Positions 1 through 7,191 of a stretch of 20,563 bases of DNA are shown one piece after another. The translations under genes and the position numbers were made by a program. This stretch comes from an uncultured Akkermansia sp. Lineage in GTDB: Bacteria; Verrucomicrobiota; Verrucomicrobiia; Verrucomicrobiales; Akkermansiaceae. The notes beneath the pieces are model-generated. The model was not told the DNA's origin. It was given only the letters and a program-made list of their open reading frames with translations, and did not search any database. Numbering within the stretch: position 1 is the first letter of the stretch; every line of letters begins with the position of its first letter. The stretch lies in the NCBI GenBank assembly GCA_904502165.1, contig CAJGDB010000025.1, positions 1 to 20,563 of the forward strand, written 5' to 3'.

Positions 1-100
1 AGGTATTCAACGAAATGCCTACAATTTCCGCAATTTTGAAAACTATAGATTAAGAGTATTGGTTGCTTGTTCCCATTTCAAAGAAAAATCACCATCCCAC

Positions 101-138
101 AAAAGTTGGGCTTGACCCAAAAGTTGGGCATGACCCAA
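101..138 (-). terminator. Two tandem hairpins after tRNA-Pro (putative terminator)
   Basis: An 18-base unit occurs twice in tandem (101-118 and 119-136) with one mismatch (112 versus 130). Each copy forms a TTGGG/CCCAA hairpin with a 5-base loop (arms 106-110/116-120 and 124-128/134-138). Read on the minus strand, each hairpin is followed by CTTTT, as in a short intrinsic terminator, and both lie just after the tRNA-Pro 3' end. The stems are only 5 bp, so efficiency is uncertain. The stretch 1-100 shows nothing else recognisable. Confidence 0.5.
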
Positions 139-142
139 GAAC

Positions 143-216
143 TCGGGGCGACAGGATTCGAACCTGCGACATCCAGCTCCCAAAGCTGGCGCTCTACCAG
201 GCTGAGCTACGCCCCG
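143..216 (-). tRNA. tRNA-Pro (anticodon TGG)
   Basis: The minus strand folds into a full cloverleaf. The acceptor stem CGGGGCG (216-210) pairs with CGCCCCG (150-144), and the discriminator is A at 143. The anticodon stem CCAGC/GCTGG encloses the loop TTTGGGA, giving anticodon TGG, which reads proline CCN codons. The T-arm carries the GGTTCGAATCC motif. The 3' CCA is not encoded, so it must be added by CCA-adding enzyme. It lies downstream of tRNA-Phe on the same strand, 42 bases away, and is probably cotranscribed with it. Confidence 0.97.
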
Positions 217-235
217 ATGGGAAGAGCAATGAGGG

Positions 236-258
236 GTGCCCCCAGGGCACAAAAAAAA
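236..258 (-). other. tRNA spacer: U8 tract plus small hairpin
   Basis: Between the two tRNAs the transcript has eight U immediately after the tRNA-Phe discriminator (258-251), followed by a perfect 6-bp hairpin, GTGCCC/GGGCAC (arms 250-245 and 241-236, 3-base loop). The U tract comes before the hairpin rather than after it, so this is not a normal intrinsic terminator. It could be a processing site for the dicistronic tRNA precursor, or the U tract could cause partial termination after tRNA-Phe. Both readings are inference. Confidence 0.4.
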
Positions 259-331
259 TGGCTCGGGACGGGATCGAACCGCCGACACGCGGATTTTCAA
301 TCCGCTGCTCTACCAACTGAGCTACCGAGCC
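259..331 (-). tRNA. tRNA-Phe (anticodon GAA)
   Basis: Complete cloverleaf on the minus strand. The acceptor stem GGCTCGG (331-325) pairs with CCGAGCC (266-260), with discriminator A at 259. The anticodon stem GCGGA/TCCGC encloses the loop TTGAAAA, giving anticodon GAA for phenylalanine. The D-arm (AGCTCAGTTGGTAGAGC) and T-arm (GGTTCGATCCC) are canonical. No CCA is encoded; a run of eight T follows the discriminator directly. It is the first gene of the tRNA pair, behind two tandem promoters at 367-395 and 411-439. Confidence 0.97.
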
Positions 332-366
332 ATTCTGCAAGCCCGTCTTGGACGGGGTGCGGACGA

Positions 367-395
367 AGTTTACACCAATTCACGCTTCAATGCAA
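367..395 (-). promoter_or_regulatory. Proximal promoter of the tRNA pair (P2)
   Basis: On the minus strand, -35 TTGCAT (395-390), a 17-base spacer and -10 TAAACT (372-367). The predicted start near 360 lies about 29 bases upstream of the mature tRNA-Phe 5' end, a usual length for a tRNA leader. Confidence 0.6.
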
Positions 396-410
396 GCCAA
401 AATTGATAAA

Positions 411-439
411 TTTATACTAATTTTTTTCAATGGTGTCAA
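411..439 (-). promoter_or_regulatory. Distal promoter of the tRNA pair (P1)
   Basis: On the minus strand, a perfect -35 TTGACA (439-434), a 17-base spacer and -10 TATAAA (416-411), set in an AT-rich stretch. It sits 44 bases upstream of P2 in the same direction. Two tandem promoters are common for strongly expressed stable-RNA genes. Confidence 0.65.
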
Positions 440-460
440 AACCCGCTGAAAAAACGTTCT

Positions 461-1117
461 TTAGCAAGCGTTTTTCAATTGAGCCAACAGGGCAGATAAG
501 GAACTGCACTGGTACGACGCGCGAGAAAAATCGCTTTGTGCGGTCATGCGGTTCGGTATGGCCACGCAGGGGATGCCGGCATTCCGGGCGGCAATGGTAC
601 CATTTTCCGAATCTTCTACTATGAGGCAGGCCTCGCGGGGCAGTCCCATGCAAAGCCGTGCCGCTTCGAAGAGGGCCGGATCTGGTTTCACTGGGTAGCC
701 ATCTGTTCTGGTGAACACGCCCGTAAAACGGTCGTAGACTCCGAGACGTTCGAGCCAGCCCTGCACCCAGCGACGCGAGGAGGAGGAAGCGACAGTCAGC
801 CCGATACCCTGCTCTGCACTCCAGTCCAGCAGCTCAAGAGCCCCCTCCATCAAACCGGAACTCGCAAGGGCCGCTTCGAGTACCGCCTGCCGGGCCGGGG
901 TTTCTTTATCCCAGTCGTACTGACGGCCAGTCAGTTCTTCAAGGTGAGAGGCGGGATTCCAATGCGAATAGCCTGCTCCCAGGCACGGCGCATAGGTGGC
1001 TATGGAGATTTCCTGGCCTTCGCGGGCATACAGTTGAACCCAGGATTGGTAGATGGCCCATTCGGTATCGACCAGAACCCCATCAAAGTCAAAGATAATC
1101 CCCTTTGGTAAGTGCAT
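461..1117 (-). CDS. HAD-superfamily hydrolase, beta-phosphoglucomutase-like
   Basis: A 218-residue cytoplasmic phosphatase or phosphomutase of HAD subfamily IA. Motif I is DFDGVLVDTE near the N-terminus, with nucleophile Asp10 and acid/base Asp12. Motif II is the serine run in VASSSSR, motif III is the Lys in VKPDP, and motif IV is VEDSENG, which completes the Mg2+ site. A helical cap sits between motifs I and II, as in beta-phosphoglucomutase and GS1-like enzymes. Substrate cannot be read from sequence; a sugar phosphate or nucleotide is typical. The start codon lies 8 bases past the stop of the LptF/G-type gene, so it is probably the last gene of that operon. No strong Shine-Dalgarno is visible. 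Confidence 0.9.
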   Translation of the reverse strand: MHLPKGIIFDFDGVLVDTEWAIYQSWVQLYAREGQEISIATYAPCLGAGYSHWNPASHLEELTGRQYDWDKETPARQAVLEAALASSGLMEGALELLDWSAEQGIGLTVASSSSRRWVQGWLERLGVYDRFTGVFTRTDGYPVKPDPALFEAARLCMGLPREACLIVEDSENGTIAARNAGIPCVAIPNRMTAQSDFSRASYQCSSLSALLAQLKNAC

Positions 1118-1125
1118 GAAACGAA

Positions 1126-2487
1126 TCAGGGTTCACCTTTGAGCCGGGCACGCATCCATTCGGTCACCGAGCGATGCGCCAGGTTCTTCACGAAAAGGTA
1201 AATGGCAATGAAGATGTAGAGGATGTTCGGAATCCAGGCACTCAGCCAGGGCTTGAGCACGCCAGCCTCACCCAGCGAGGGAAATACACGATAAAAGAAG
1301 AGCATGAGGGCGGCCAGCAGCACGGCGATACCGATTCCCTTCATGGTACCCCGGCGCTGGAATGTCACAGCACTCGGAATTGCCAGCAGTACCAGCACCA
1401 TGCAGGAGGCGATGCGGGCGATACGGACATGCCACTCGGTACGCAGACGGCGGCGGTCCTCCTTGGCACCTGCACCGCTTTCCAGGTATTGATACATGCC
1501 GGCGGTGCTCATGGCATCCACTCGGTCATTGTGCCCGGGACTGATAATCTGATATGGTTTTTCTTCAAACGGCAGGGTTATAACCGCTTCATGGACATCA
1601 TCCTTGGGACGGATGCCGGGTGCTGACATTTCGCGGATGTAGACATTTTCCAAGGTCCAGGTAGATTCCTCCTTGTTCCAGGTGGCGCGGTCTGCGCGAT
1701 ACTGCTTGAGCTGACGACCACGCACCTTGGAATCAAACTGATCAATCGTAACGCCCAGCATGGGATCACCGGGGCTGGTGGCCAGCGCGGGAGTTGCAAT
1801 GCGCCAGATACGGGAAGTGGCATCGCTGCGGTAGACGATGGAACGAGCTGTGCCATCCGGATTGGTATTGCGCTTCATCACCATTTCACGGTAAAGGGAA
1901 CCGCTGGGAGCCCAGTGGTAACCGCAGATACCATAGGCGAACGAAACAAGAAGGGCCATGATGAATACGGGCAGGCAGAGACGCAGCAGCGAACGCCCGC
2001 TTTGCAGCATTCCCACAATTTCGCTTCCACCGCAAAGCTTGCTGAGGCTCCAGAGTGTGCCCATCAGCAGCGTATACGGGAGAATCTGGTACAGGAACAT
2101 GGGCAGCTGGGTGCCATAAAAGTGAAGCGCCTGGGTCACCGGATCTTCAAAACGCGTGCGGAATCGCTCCATGTTGTCGGTGAAATCTGCCAGAATATAG
2201 ATGAGCAGCAGAATCATCGTACACATGAGGAAATACGAGATGAAGTTGCGGGTCATGTAGCGGTCCATGGTGCCCATAAACCCATACAGCACCGCACCGA
2301 TAAAGGGCAGAAAGCACAGAATTGCCAGGAATCCCGGGCGGCAGAGCTGCACTACTGGATAGGTCTCCAGACTCCCGGGGATTTCCCATTTCATCTGCTC
2401 CAGTTCAATGGGCACCAGATACATGGTAAGCAATACCCCCAGGGCCAGAAGAAGAAGAGCGGGAAGTGTGCGATAGATAAAGGACAT
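1126..2487 (-). CDS. LptF/LptG-family permease (YjgP/YjgQ)
   Basis: Integral membrane protein of about 453 residues, related to the LptF/LptG subunits that, with the ATPase LptB, extract lipopolysaccharide from the inner membrane. The family core starts at about residue 73 (DRYMTRNFISYFL), with helices near 82-100, 125-145 and 165-190. A periplasmic domain spans roughly 190-340 and three helices follow near 355-435. Ahead of the core are about 72 extra residues with two further hydrophobic segments (about 7-25 and 51-70), unusual for the family. I chose the ATG at 2487 because longer starts run into the phosphoesterase gene; a shorter start at MGTMDRY is possible. No partner LptF/LptG is next to it, so the second subunit must lie elsewhere. 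It sits second in a three-gene operon. Confidence 0.85.
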   Translation of the reverse strand: MSFIYRTLPALLLLALGVLLTMYLVPIELEQMKWEIPGSLETYPVVQLCRPGFLAILCFLPFIGAVLYGFMGTMDRYMTRNFISYFLMCTMILLLIYILADFTDNMERFRTRFEDPVTQALHFYGTQLPMFLYQILPYTLLMGTLWSLSKLCGGSEIVGMLQSGRSLLRLCLPVFIMALLVSFAYGICGYHWAPSGSLYREMVMKRNTNPDGTARSIVYRSDATSRIWRIATPALATSPGDPMLGVTIDQFDSKVRGRQLKQYRADRATWNKEESTWTLENVYIREMSAPGIRPKDDVHEAVITLPFEEKPYQIISPGHNDRVDAMSTAGMYQYLESGAGAKEDRRRLRTEWHVRIARIASCMVLVLLAIPSAVTFQRRGTMKGIGIAVLLAALMLFFYRVFPSLGEAGVLKPWLSAWIPNILYIFIAIYLFVKNLAHRSVTEWMRARLKGEP

Positions 2488-2533
2488 CGGCAATAAAGGA
2501 GAGAGGCTTGCGTATTTTGAAGAAGAAAATGAC

Positions 2534-3292
2534 TTATTGCCCGGCACCCAGACGCTCGGCGAGGTATTCCGGCAAACCAACGGCCAGCACAGCCTGCTGG
2601 GCAGCTGCAACATCGTACTCAACACGACGAAGCGTGACAGTAGCGGCATCGGAATCATAGATGCCATAGCAGGCACGGGGGTCACCATCGCGCGGTTGGC
2701 CCACGGAACCTACATTGATAAAATATTTCAGACCGGGCTGCAGCGGCACCACCACTTCCCCGTCATGCAGAAGCTGCTGCCAGTATTCTGCCATTTCAAT
2801 GGAGTGGCGCCCATCCCACGCAAAGACGCGGGGCTGGTGGGTGTGGCCATGAAAACACACGGGCAGGAACTGGCGGTTGAAATGGCCGGCGGCGTCATTC
2901 GCATTGAGGATGTAGTTCCAGGCCATCGGCTGATCCAGGCTGGAATGCACCATGACAAATTTGGAGCGCTCAATACGCTGCAGAGGCAGGCGGCGTAGCC
3001 ATGTGAGGCTATCCTCATCGAGGCGGGAGCGGGTCCACTCCATTGCCTGCCTGGCAATGGGATTCATGCGGGTCTGGTCCTCACGGCAGACCTCCTCATC
3101 ATGATTCCCCTTCACGACCGGGCACCCAATAGCACGAATTTCATTCACACACTCCTGAGGGTAAGCATTATAGCCCACCACATCCCCCAGGCAGACAACA
3201 TCGGTACACTGCTCGCACTGAAAGTCTGCCATAACGGCATAGAGTGCGTGCAGATTGGCGTGAATATCGCTGATGACCGCAGTTTTCGGCAT
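2534..3292 (-). CDS. Metallophosphoesterase, YfcE/MJ0936-like
   Basis: A 252-residue calcineurin-like phosphoesterase with the full set of metal ligands: D9 and H11 in SDIHAN, D37 in LGDVVGYN, N63-H64-D65 in GNHDEE, H116 in VHSS, and H150/H152 in HGHTHQP. The family binds two divalent metals and hydrolyses phosphodiesters or phosphomonoesters; the natural substrate is unknown here. The start at 3292 (MPKTAVISD) puts the first motif at the usual distance from the N-terminus and matches the promoter at 3306-3334, which would be overrun by the longer reading frame from 3334. It is first in the operon with the LptF/G-type permease (46 bases downstream) and the HAD hydrolase. Confidence 0.88.
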   Translation of the reverse strand: MPKTAVISDIHANLHALYAVMADFQCEQCTDVVCLGDVVGYNAYPQECVNEIRAIGCPVVKGNHDEEVCREDQTRMNPIARQAMEWTRSRLDEDSLTWLRRLPLQRIERSKFVMVHSSLDQPMAWNYILNANDAAGHFNRQFLPVCFHGHTHQPRVFAWDGRHSIEMAEYWQQLLHDGEVVVPLQPGLKYFINVGSVGQPRDGDPRACYGIYDSDAATVTLRRVEYDVAAAQQAVLAVGLPEYLAERLGAGQ

Positions 3293-3305
3293 AGGTAACT
3301 GATAC

Positions 3306-3334
3306 TTTATACCACAACCGGAACATCTCTGCAA
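3306..3334 (-). promoter_or_regulatory. Promoter of the phosphoesterase/permease/HAD operon
   Basis: Minus-strand -35 TTGCAG (3334-3329), a 17-base spacer and -10 TATAAA (3311-3306). Only 13 bases separate the -10 box from the ATG at 3292, so the predicted leader is about 7 bases and has no Shine-Dalgarno. Confidence 0.65.
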
Positions 3335-3355
3335 GCCCTGAATTACGGGTTTTTC

Positions 3356-3371
3356 TTACATTTTAGTGTAA
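3356..3371. promoter_or_regulatory. Inverted repeat in the divergent hrpB intergenic region
   Basis: TTACA and TGTAA arms flank a 6-base TTTTAG centre, between the divergent promoters of the phosphoesterase operon and hrpB. It could be an operator, but five-base arms in an AT-rich stretch are weak evidence. A 20-base homopurine run follows at 3376-3395. Confidence 0.25.
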
Positions 3372-3430
3372 TATTGAAAAAAGGAAGAAAAGAAGCCGAG
3401 GCAGCAGGGGCATTTGGCTGCGCCATGCGC

Positions 3431-3460
3431 TTGACTTCTGCACCGCATGTAGTATACAAT
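3431..3460 (+). promoter_or_regulatory. hrpB promoter
   Basis: -35 TTGACT (3431-3436) and -10 TACAAT (3455-3460) with an 18-base spacer; TATACA at 3453 with 16 bases is the alternative. The ATG begins 8 bases after the -10 box, so the predicted transcript starts at or within a few bases of the start codon. Confidence 0.65.
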
Positions 3461-3468
3461 GCGCGCAC

Positions 3469-5991
3469 ATGTTACCCATCGAGCAGATCCGCGGAGAGAT
3501 AAAGAAAGCCGTGCAGCAACCGGGATTCTGTGTCCTGCTCAGCGCCCCGACAGGCAGCGGCAAATCCACCCGGGTTCCGGGTATGCTGTTAGAGGCAGGA
3601 TGGGGGGAGAAAGGAACCATCATCGTAGTACAGCCGCGCCGGCTGGCCGCAAGGCTGCTGGCAGGCTATGTGGCACGGCAGTTCCCCTGCCGTCTGGGGC
3701 AGGAAGTTGGCTACACCGTACGCTTTGATTCGCAGTATTCTGCCGCCACGCGCATTCTCTTTGTGACAGACGGCATTCTGGAACGCAGACTTACTGAAGA
3801 CCCGGAACTGAAGGGTGTATCAGCCGTCATCTTTGATGAAGTTCACGAACGCCGCCTGAGCGGAGACCTGTGCCTGGCCCGCGTACTGGAACTGCAGCGG
3901 AGCAGCCGCCCGGAAATAGGCGTTTTTGTCATGTCTGCCACGCTGGAGCTGGACAAACTTGAAAGCTACATACCCCAGGCTACAGTGCTGCGGGCAGAAG
4001 GCCGACTTTACCCGGTAGCAACCAGCTACATGCCCCCAATGCCGGTTCGCAACAAATTCGGCTACGTGGCACCGCCCCCGGTCTGGGAACAATGCGCCTC
4101 CGCCGTGAGGCAGCTGGTGAAGCAGCCAGACTGCGGAGACATCCTCGTCTTCCTTCCCGGGGCATACGAAATCCGCCGCACTGTGGAAATACTGGAACAG
4201 GTAAGCTGGATGCACGGCCGGGACGTCTATGCCCTGCATGGGCAGCAGACACCCGATGCCCAGGCCAGGGCCGTGGAATGCGGCAGCCGTCCCCGGGTCA
4301 TTGTCTCCACCAACATTGCAGAAACCTCGCTCACCATTGAGGGGGTCAGAGCCGTTGTAGACAGCGGCACGGCAAGAGAATCCCGGTGGGATCCCCTGCG
4401 CGGCATATCAACCCTGCATGTAGTACCCATATCGCAAGCTCAGGCCGAGCAGCGCGCCGGCCGAGCCGGACGCCTCGGTCCCGGGCGCTGTATCCGCCTC
4501 TGGAGTGAGGCCGAACACCGGCGGCGTGCCGCATTCCCAGCCCCGGAGGTACACCGGGCCGATATATCGCAGGCCTTCCTAAACCTTCTGGCATGGGGAT
4601 GCCGCAACCTGACCGACATTCGCCGCTTTCCCTGGCCGGATGCCCCCACCGAAGCAGAAACAACCAGAGCCTGGCAGCTGCTGCAGGATTTAGGAGCCAC
4701 GGATGCAGGCGGCATTACACCCACCGGGCAACAAATGCTGAAACACCCGCTCCCCCCGGTTCTGGCAAGGCTTCTTGTAGCGGGTGACGAACAGGATTGC
4801 GCCCCCGAAATGGCAGCCATTGCTGCCCTGCTCCAAAATGAGCAGATTACCACCAGCGGAGGTCTGGCAACCAGCATGCGGCAAGAGGACGACTATACTG
4901 ATTTCCAGGCGGAATGGAGAGCCGTTCAACGCGCAGAACAACTCAAGTATGATTCCACCGCCTGCGGCAAGCTCGGCATCATGGCCCGCGCCGCCAGAGA
5001 AATCGCCAGAACCTACCAGCAAATCCTGCGGGACAACGCCACAGCGCCCGATTTTGCCCGCGCCCGCGCCGGAGTCACAGCCGGGCTCCTGCTCAGTTTC
5101 CCGGCCCACGTAGCCGCCCGCAACAACACCGCCACCGGCACCGCACGGCTCTGCCAGCGAAGAGGTGGCAGCATACCCGCCGATTCCGTCGCGCGGAATG
5201 CAGAAATCTTCCTGGCCGCAGACATCACAGAAGTAGGCGGCAAGAACGTTGAGACGAGACTGAACAGATGCACCATCCTCACCCCGGCAGAACTCAGCAC
5301 CCGCGAGGATGACATCGCTACCTACGACCCCGCCCGCAAGCGGGTGTTCAACTACCACCGCCTGCTCTACCGGGATCTGGTCATTGCCGAAAAAGAAAGC
5401 GGAGATGCCGCCCCGGATGCCGCCGCCCCACTGCTGGCCGAACAGGTAGTGCGGGGCAATCTGCGGCTCGAAGGATGGGATGGACATGTTCTTCAATGGA
5501 TTAACCGGCTTACCTGCCTGCGCCAGGCCATGCCGGAACTTGAGCTGCCGGAATTCGGAGAAGAAGACAGGCTGGTTGCCATCACCATGCTCTGTGAAGG
5601 CGCAGTCAGCTACAAAGAAATCCAGAATCGGCCGGTGCTGCCCATACTGGGAGAATGGCTCTCTCCCTGGCAGAGGGAATGCCTGAACCGCTATGCACCC
5701 AAGGCAATAAGACTCAGCAACGGCCGAGAGGTAAAACTCCTATACCGGGAAGACGGAACGCCCGTTTTCGGGCTCAAATGCCAGCTTCTCTTCGGCGTAC
5801 CGCAAACACCGGTCATTGCAGACGGACGGGTGAAATGCCAGATCGAAATCCTTGCCCCCAACCAACGGCCCTATCAGATAACAAGCGACCTAGCATCCTT
5901 CTGGCGCAACGGGTACCCGCAGATGAAGAAGGATCTTGCAGGCCGGTATCCCCGCCACGACTGGCCCGACACCGCCCCCGATGCCACCTGA
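3469..5991 (+). CDS. hrpB: ATP-dependent helicase HrpB (DEAH box)
   Basis: An 840-residue superfamily 2 DEAH-type helicase of normal HrpB length. Visible motifs are Walker A GSGKST (residues 29-34), QPRRLAARL (motif Ia), the Walker B box DEVH (123-126, HrpB-like rather than DEAH), MSAT (155-158, motif III), IVSTNIAETSLTI (motif V) and QRAGRAGR (328-335, motif VI). A helicase-associated region follows, and the C-terminal third (about 500-840) matches the HrpB-specific extension, ending with a RYPRHDWP-type motif. The family is thought to act on RNA, but the cellular role of HrpB in bacteria is poorly defined. It is a single gene with its own promoter, divergent from the phosphoesterase operon, and a possible terminator overlaps its stop codon. 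The GC-rich codon use matches its neighbours. Confidence 0.95.
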   Translation: MLPIEQIRGEIKKAVQQPGFCVLLSAPTGSGKSTRVPGMLLEAGWGEKGTIIVVQPRRLAARLLAGYVARQFPCRLGQEVGYTVRFDSQYSAATRILFVTDGILERRLTEDPELKGVSAVIFDEVHERRLSGDLCLARVLELQRSSRPEIGVFVMSATLELDKLESYIPQATVLRAEGRLYPVATSYMPPMPVRNKFGYVAPPPVWEQCASAVRQLVKQPDCGDILVFLPGAYEIRRTVEILEQVSWMHGRDVYALHGQQTPDAQARAVECGSRPRVIVSTNIAETSLTIEGVRAVVDSGTARESRWDPLRGISTLHVVPISQAQAEQRAGRAGRLGPGRCIRLWSEAEHRRRAAFPAPEVHRADISQAFLNLLAWGCRNLTDIRRFPWPDAPTEAETTRAWQLLQDLGATDAGGITPTGQQMLKHPLPPVLARLLVAGDEQDCAPEMAAIAALLQNEQITTSGGLATSMRQEDDYTDFQAEWRAVQRAEQLKYDSTACGKLGIMARAAREIARTYQQILRDNATAPDFARARAGVTAGLLLSFPAHVAARNNTATGTARLCQRRGGSIPADSVARNAEIFLAADITEVGGKNVETRLNRCTILTPAELSTREDDIATYDPARKRVFNYHRLLYRDLVIAEKESGDAAPDAAAPLLAEQVVRGNLRLEGWDGHVLQWINRLTCLRQAMPELELPEFGEEDRLVAITMLCEGAVSYKEIQNRPVLPILGEWLSPWQRECLNRYAPKAIRLSNGREVKLLYREDGTPVFGLKCQLLFGVPQTPVIADGRVKCQIEILAPNQRPYQITSDLASFWRNGYPQMKKDLAGRYPRHDWPDTAPDAT

Positions 5992-6019
5992 CGCAATGGT
6001 GCGGAGGGGGCTGATTTTT
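5975..6019 (+). terminator. Possible hrpB terminator overlapping the stop codon
   Basis: CCCCC (5975-5979) can pair with GGGGG (6006-6010), and an inner part pairs GCCACC with GGTG-C through a bulge. The imperfect hairpin is followed by CTGATTTTTC, with five T at 6015-6019. The 5' arm lies inside the last codons of hrpB. Confidence 0.4.
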
Positions 6020-6040
6020 CTGCCATACAGACAATTCAGC

Positions 6041-6069
6041 TTGAAAAGCGTCGCGCGCACGGATAGAAT
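6041..6069 (+). promoter_or_regulatory. Promoter of the AI-2E transporter/lysA operon
   Basis: -35 TTGAAA (6041-6046), a 17-base spacer and -10 TAGAAT (6064-6069). The ATG at 6082 is 12 bases past the -10 box, giving a predicted leader of about 6 bases without a Shine-Dalgarno. Confidence 0.65.
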
Positions 6070-6081
6070 GAGCCAGAACCT

Positions 6082-7188
6082 ATGCCTGAGCCTCACGAAA
6101 CAACAAAAGAGCGGTCCGTCTATTTTGGAGAAGGCGCACGATTCCTGCTGACTGCAGCAGCGTTTGTCATCGTTGTACTGGGCTTGCAGCAGTGCCGCAG
6201 CGTACTGTTGCCAATCCTCATGGCCGGATTCCTGGCCATCATCAGTTACACCATCACCAAGCTGCTCAGAAAATATCTCCGTTTCCCCCACTGGCTGGCC
6301 GTAGCCTTCACCGTACTGGTAGATGGAGGCATTCTCTTCGGGGTAGCCAGCATCATCAACTTTCTGGCGGCCGACATGAAAGCCACACTGCAGGGTGATT
6401 TTACCCGCCGCATGGTTGAGAAATACAATGAACTCATGGACTGGCTGGGCAATTTCGGGCTCGAGGAACAAGCCCGCGCCATTGTGCATTCTCCGCAGGA
6501 TATATTCGACACCCAGCAGATGGTCAGCATCATCCAGTCCATTTCCGGGCAGGCCATCTCCTTTGTCACCACCTGCACACTGGTGCTGGTGCTCATGACC
6601 TTCATGCTGGGAGAAGCCAGGCTCTTCAAGAAAAACCTGCACAAACTCCCCAGCAGCTCCAAAGGCAAGGAAGATTTCACCAATGCCCTGCAAGGCATCC
6701 AGCGTTACCTGCTCATCAAGACCATTGCCAGCGGCTGCACCGGTGCACTAGCCTGGGGTGCATGTGCTTTCATGGAAGTACCCTTTGCTTTCCTCTGGGG
6801 CGTAGTAGCTTATGTGCTGAACTACATTCCCACCATCGGTTCGATTGTAGCCGCCATCCCCCCCATCGTCATGGCCCTGCTCATGGGCGGCTGGGGAGAT
6901 GCCGCCATTGTCCTTCTCTGTTACGTGCTCATCAATTTTGCCATTGGTAACGGCATCGAGCCCATCTTCCTGGGCAAACAATTCGGTATCGCCACCTCCG
7001 TGGTGCTGCCTGCCGTACTTTTCTGGGGGTGGGTGTGGGGCCCCTGCGGCATGCTTCTGGCCGTTCCGATTATGGTTCTTATCAAGCTGGCCCTGGAAAA
7101 CAGCCGGGACCTTTCCTGGGTAGCCACCATCATTTCTGATGAACCGCCGCCCCATGTCACCAAACTTAAGAACAAGACTCAAGACTAA
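6082..7188 (+). CDS. AI-2E family transporter (YdiK/PerM-like membrane protein)
   Basis: A 368-residue polytopic inner-membrane protein of the AI-2E transporter family (once called UPF0118). Two hydrophobic stretches near the N-terminus (about 20-50 and 70-95) are followed by a soluble amphipathic segment (about 95-150). A cluster of helices lies at about 155-175 and 215-350, with the family-typical stretch YVLNYIPTIGSIVAAIPP near 248-265 and the C-terminal LLAVPIMVLIKL. Members are implicated in export of autoinducer-2 or in sodium/proton antiport, but most, including this one, have no assigned substrate. The gene is directly followed by lysA after 3 bases, so the two are almost certainly cotranscribed. 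Confidence 0.9.
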   Translation: MPEPHETTKERSVYFGEGARFLLTAAAFVIVVLGLQQCRSVLLPILMAGFLAIISYTITKLLRKYLRFPHWLAVAFTVLVDGGILFGVASIINFLAADMKATLQGDFTRRMVEKYNELMDWLGNFGLEEQARAIVHSPQDIFDTQQMVSIIQSISGQAISFVTTCTLVLVLMTFMLGEARLFKKNLHKLPSSSKGKEDFTNALQGIQRYLLIKTIASGCTGALAWGACAFMEVPFAFLWGVVAYVLNYIPTIGSIVAAIPPIVMALLMGGWGDAAIVLLCYVLINFAIGNGIEPIFLGKQFGIATSVVLPAVLFWGWVWGPCGMLLAVPIMVLIKLALENSRDLSWVATIISDEPPPHVTKLKNKTQD

Positions 7189-7191
7189 GCC

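Noticed and set aside
1..332. tRNA genes as an attachment site for an integrated element
   Set aside because: No integrase, no repeated tRNA 3' end and no foreign-looking genes are present nearby.
449..474. AT-rich hairpin at the end of the HAD gene as a terminator
   Set aside because: GAAAAACG can pair with CGTTTTTTC, but the stem is nearly all A-T with a mismatch and lacks a following U tract.
2488..2688. Longer LptF/G start at 2688
   Set aside because: It would overlap the end of the phosphoesterase gene by about 155 bases and adds residues with no family resemblance.
3293..3334. Longer phosphoesterase start at 3334
   Set aside because: The added residues overlap the predicted promoter, and the metal motif SDIHAN normally lies a few residues from the N-terminus.
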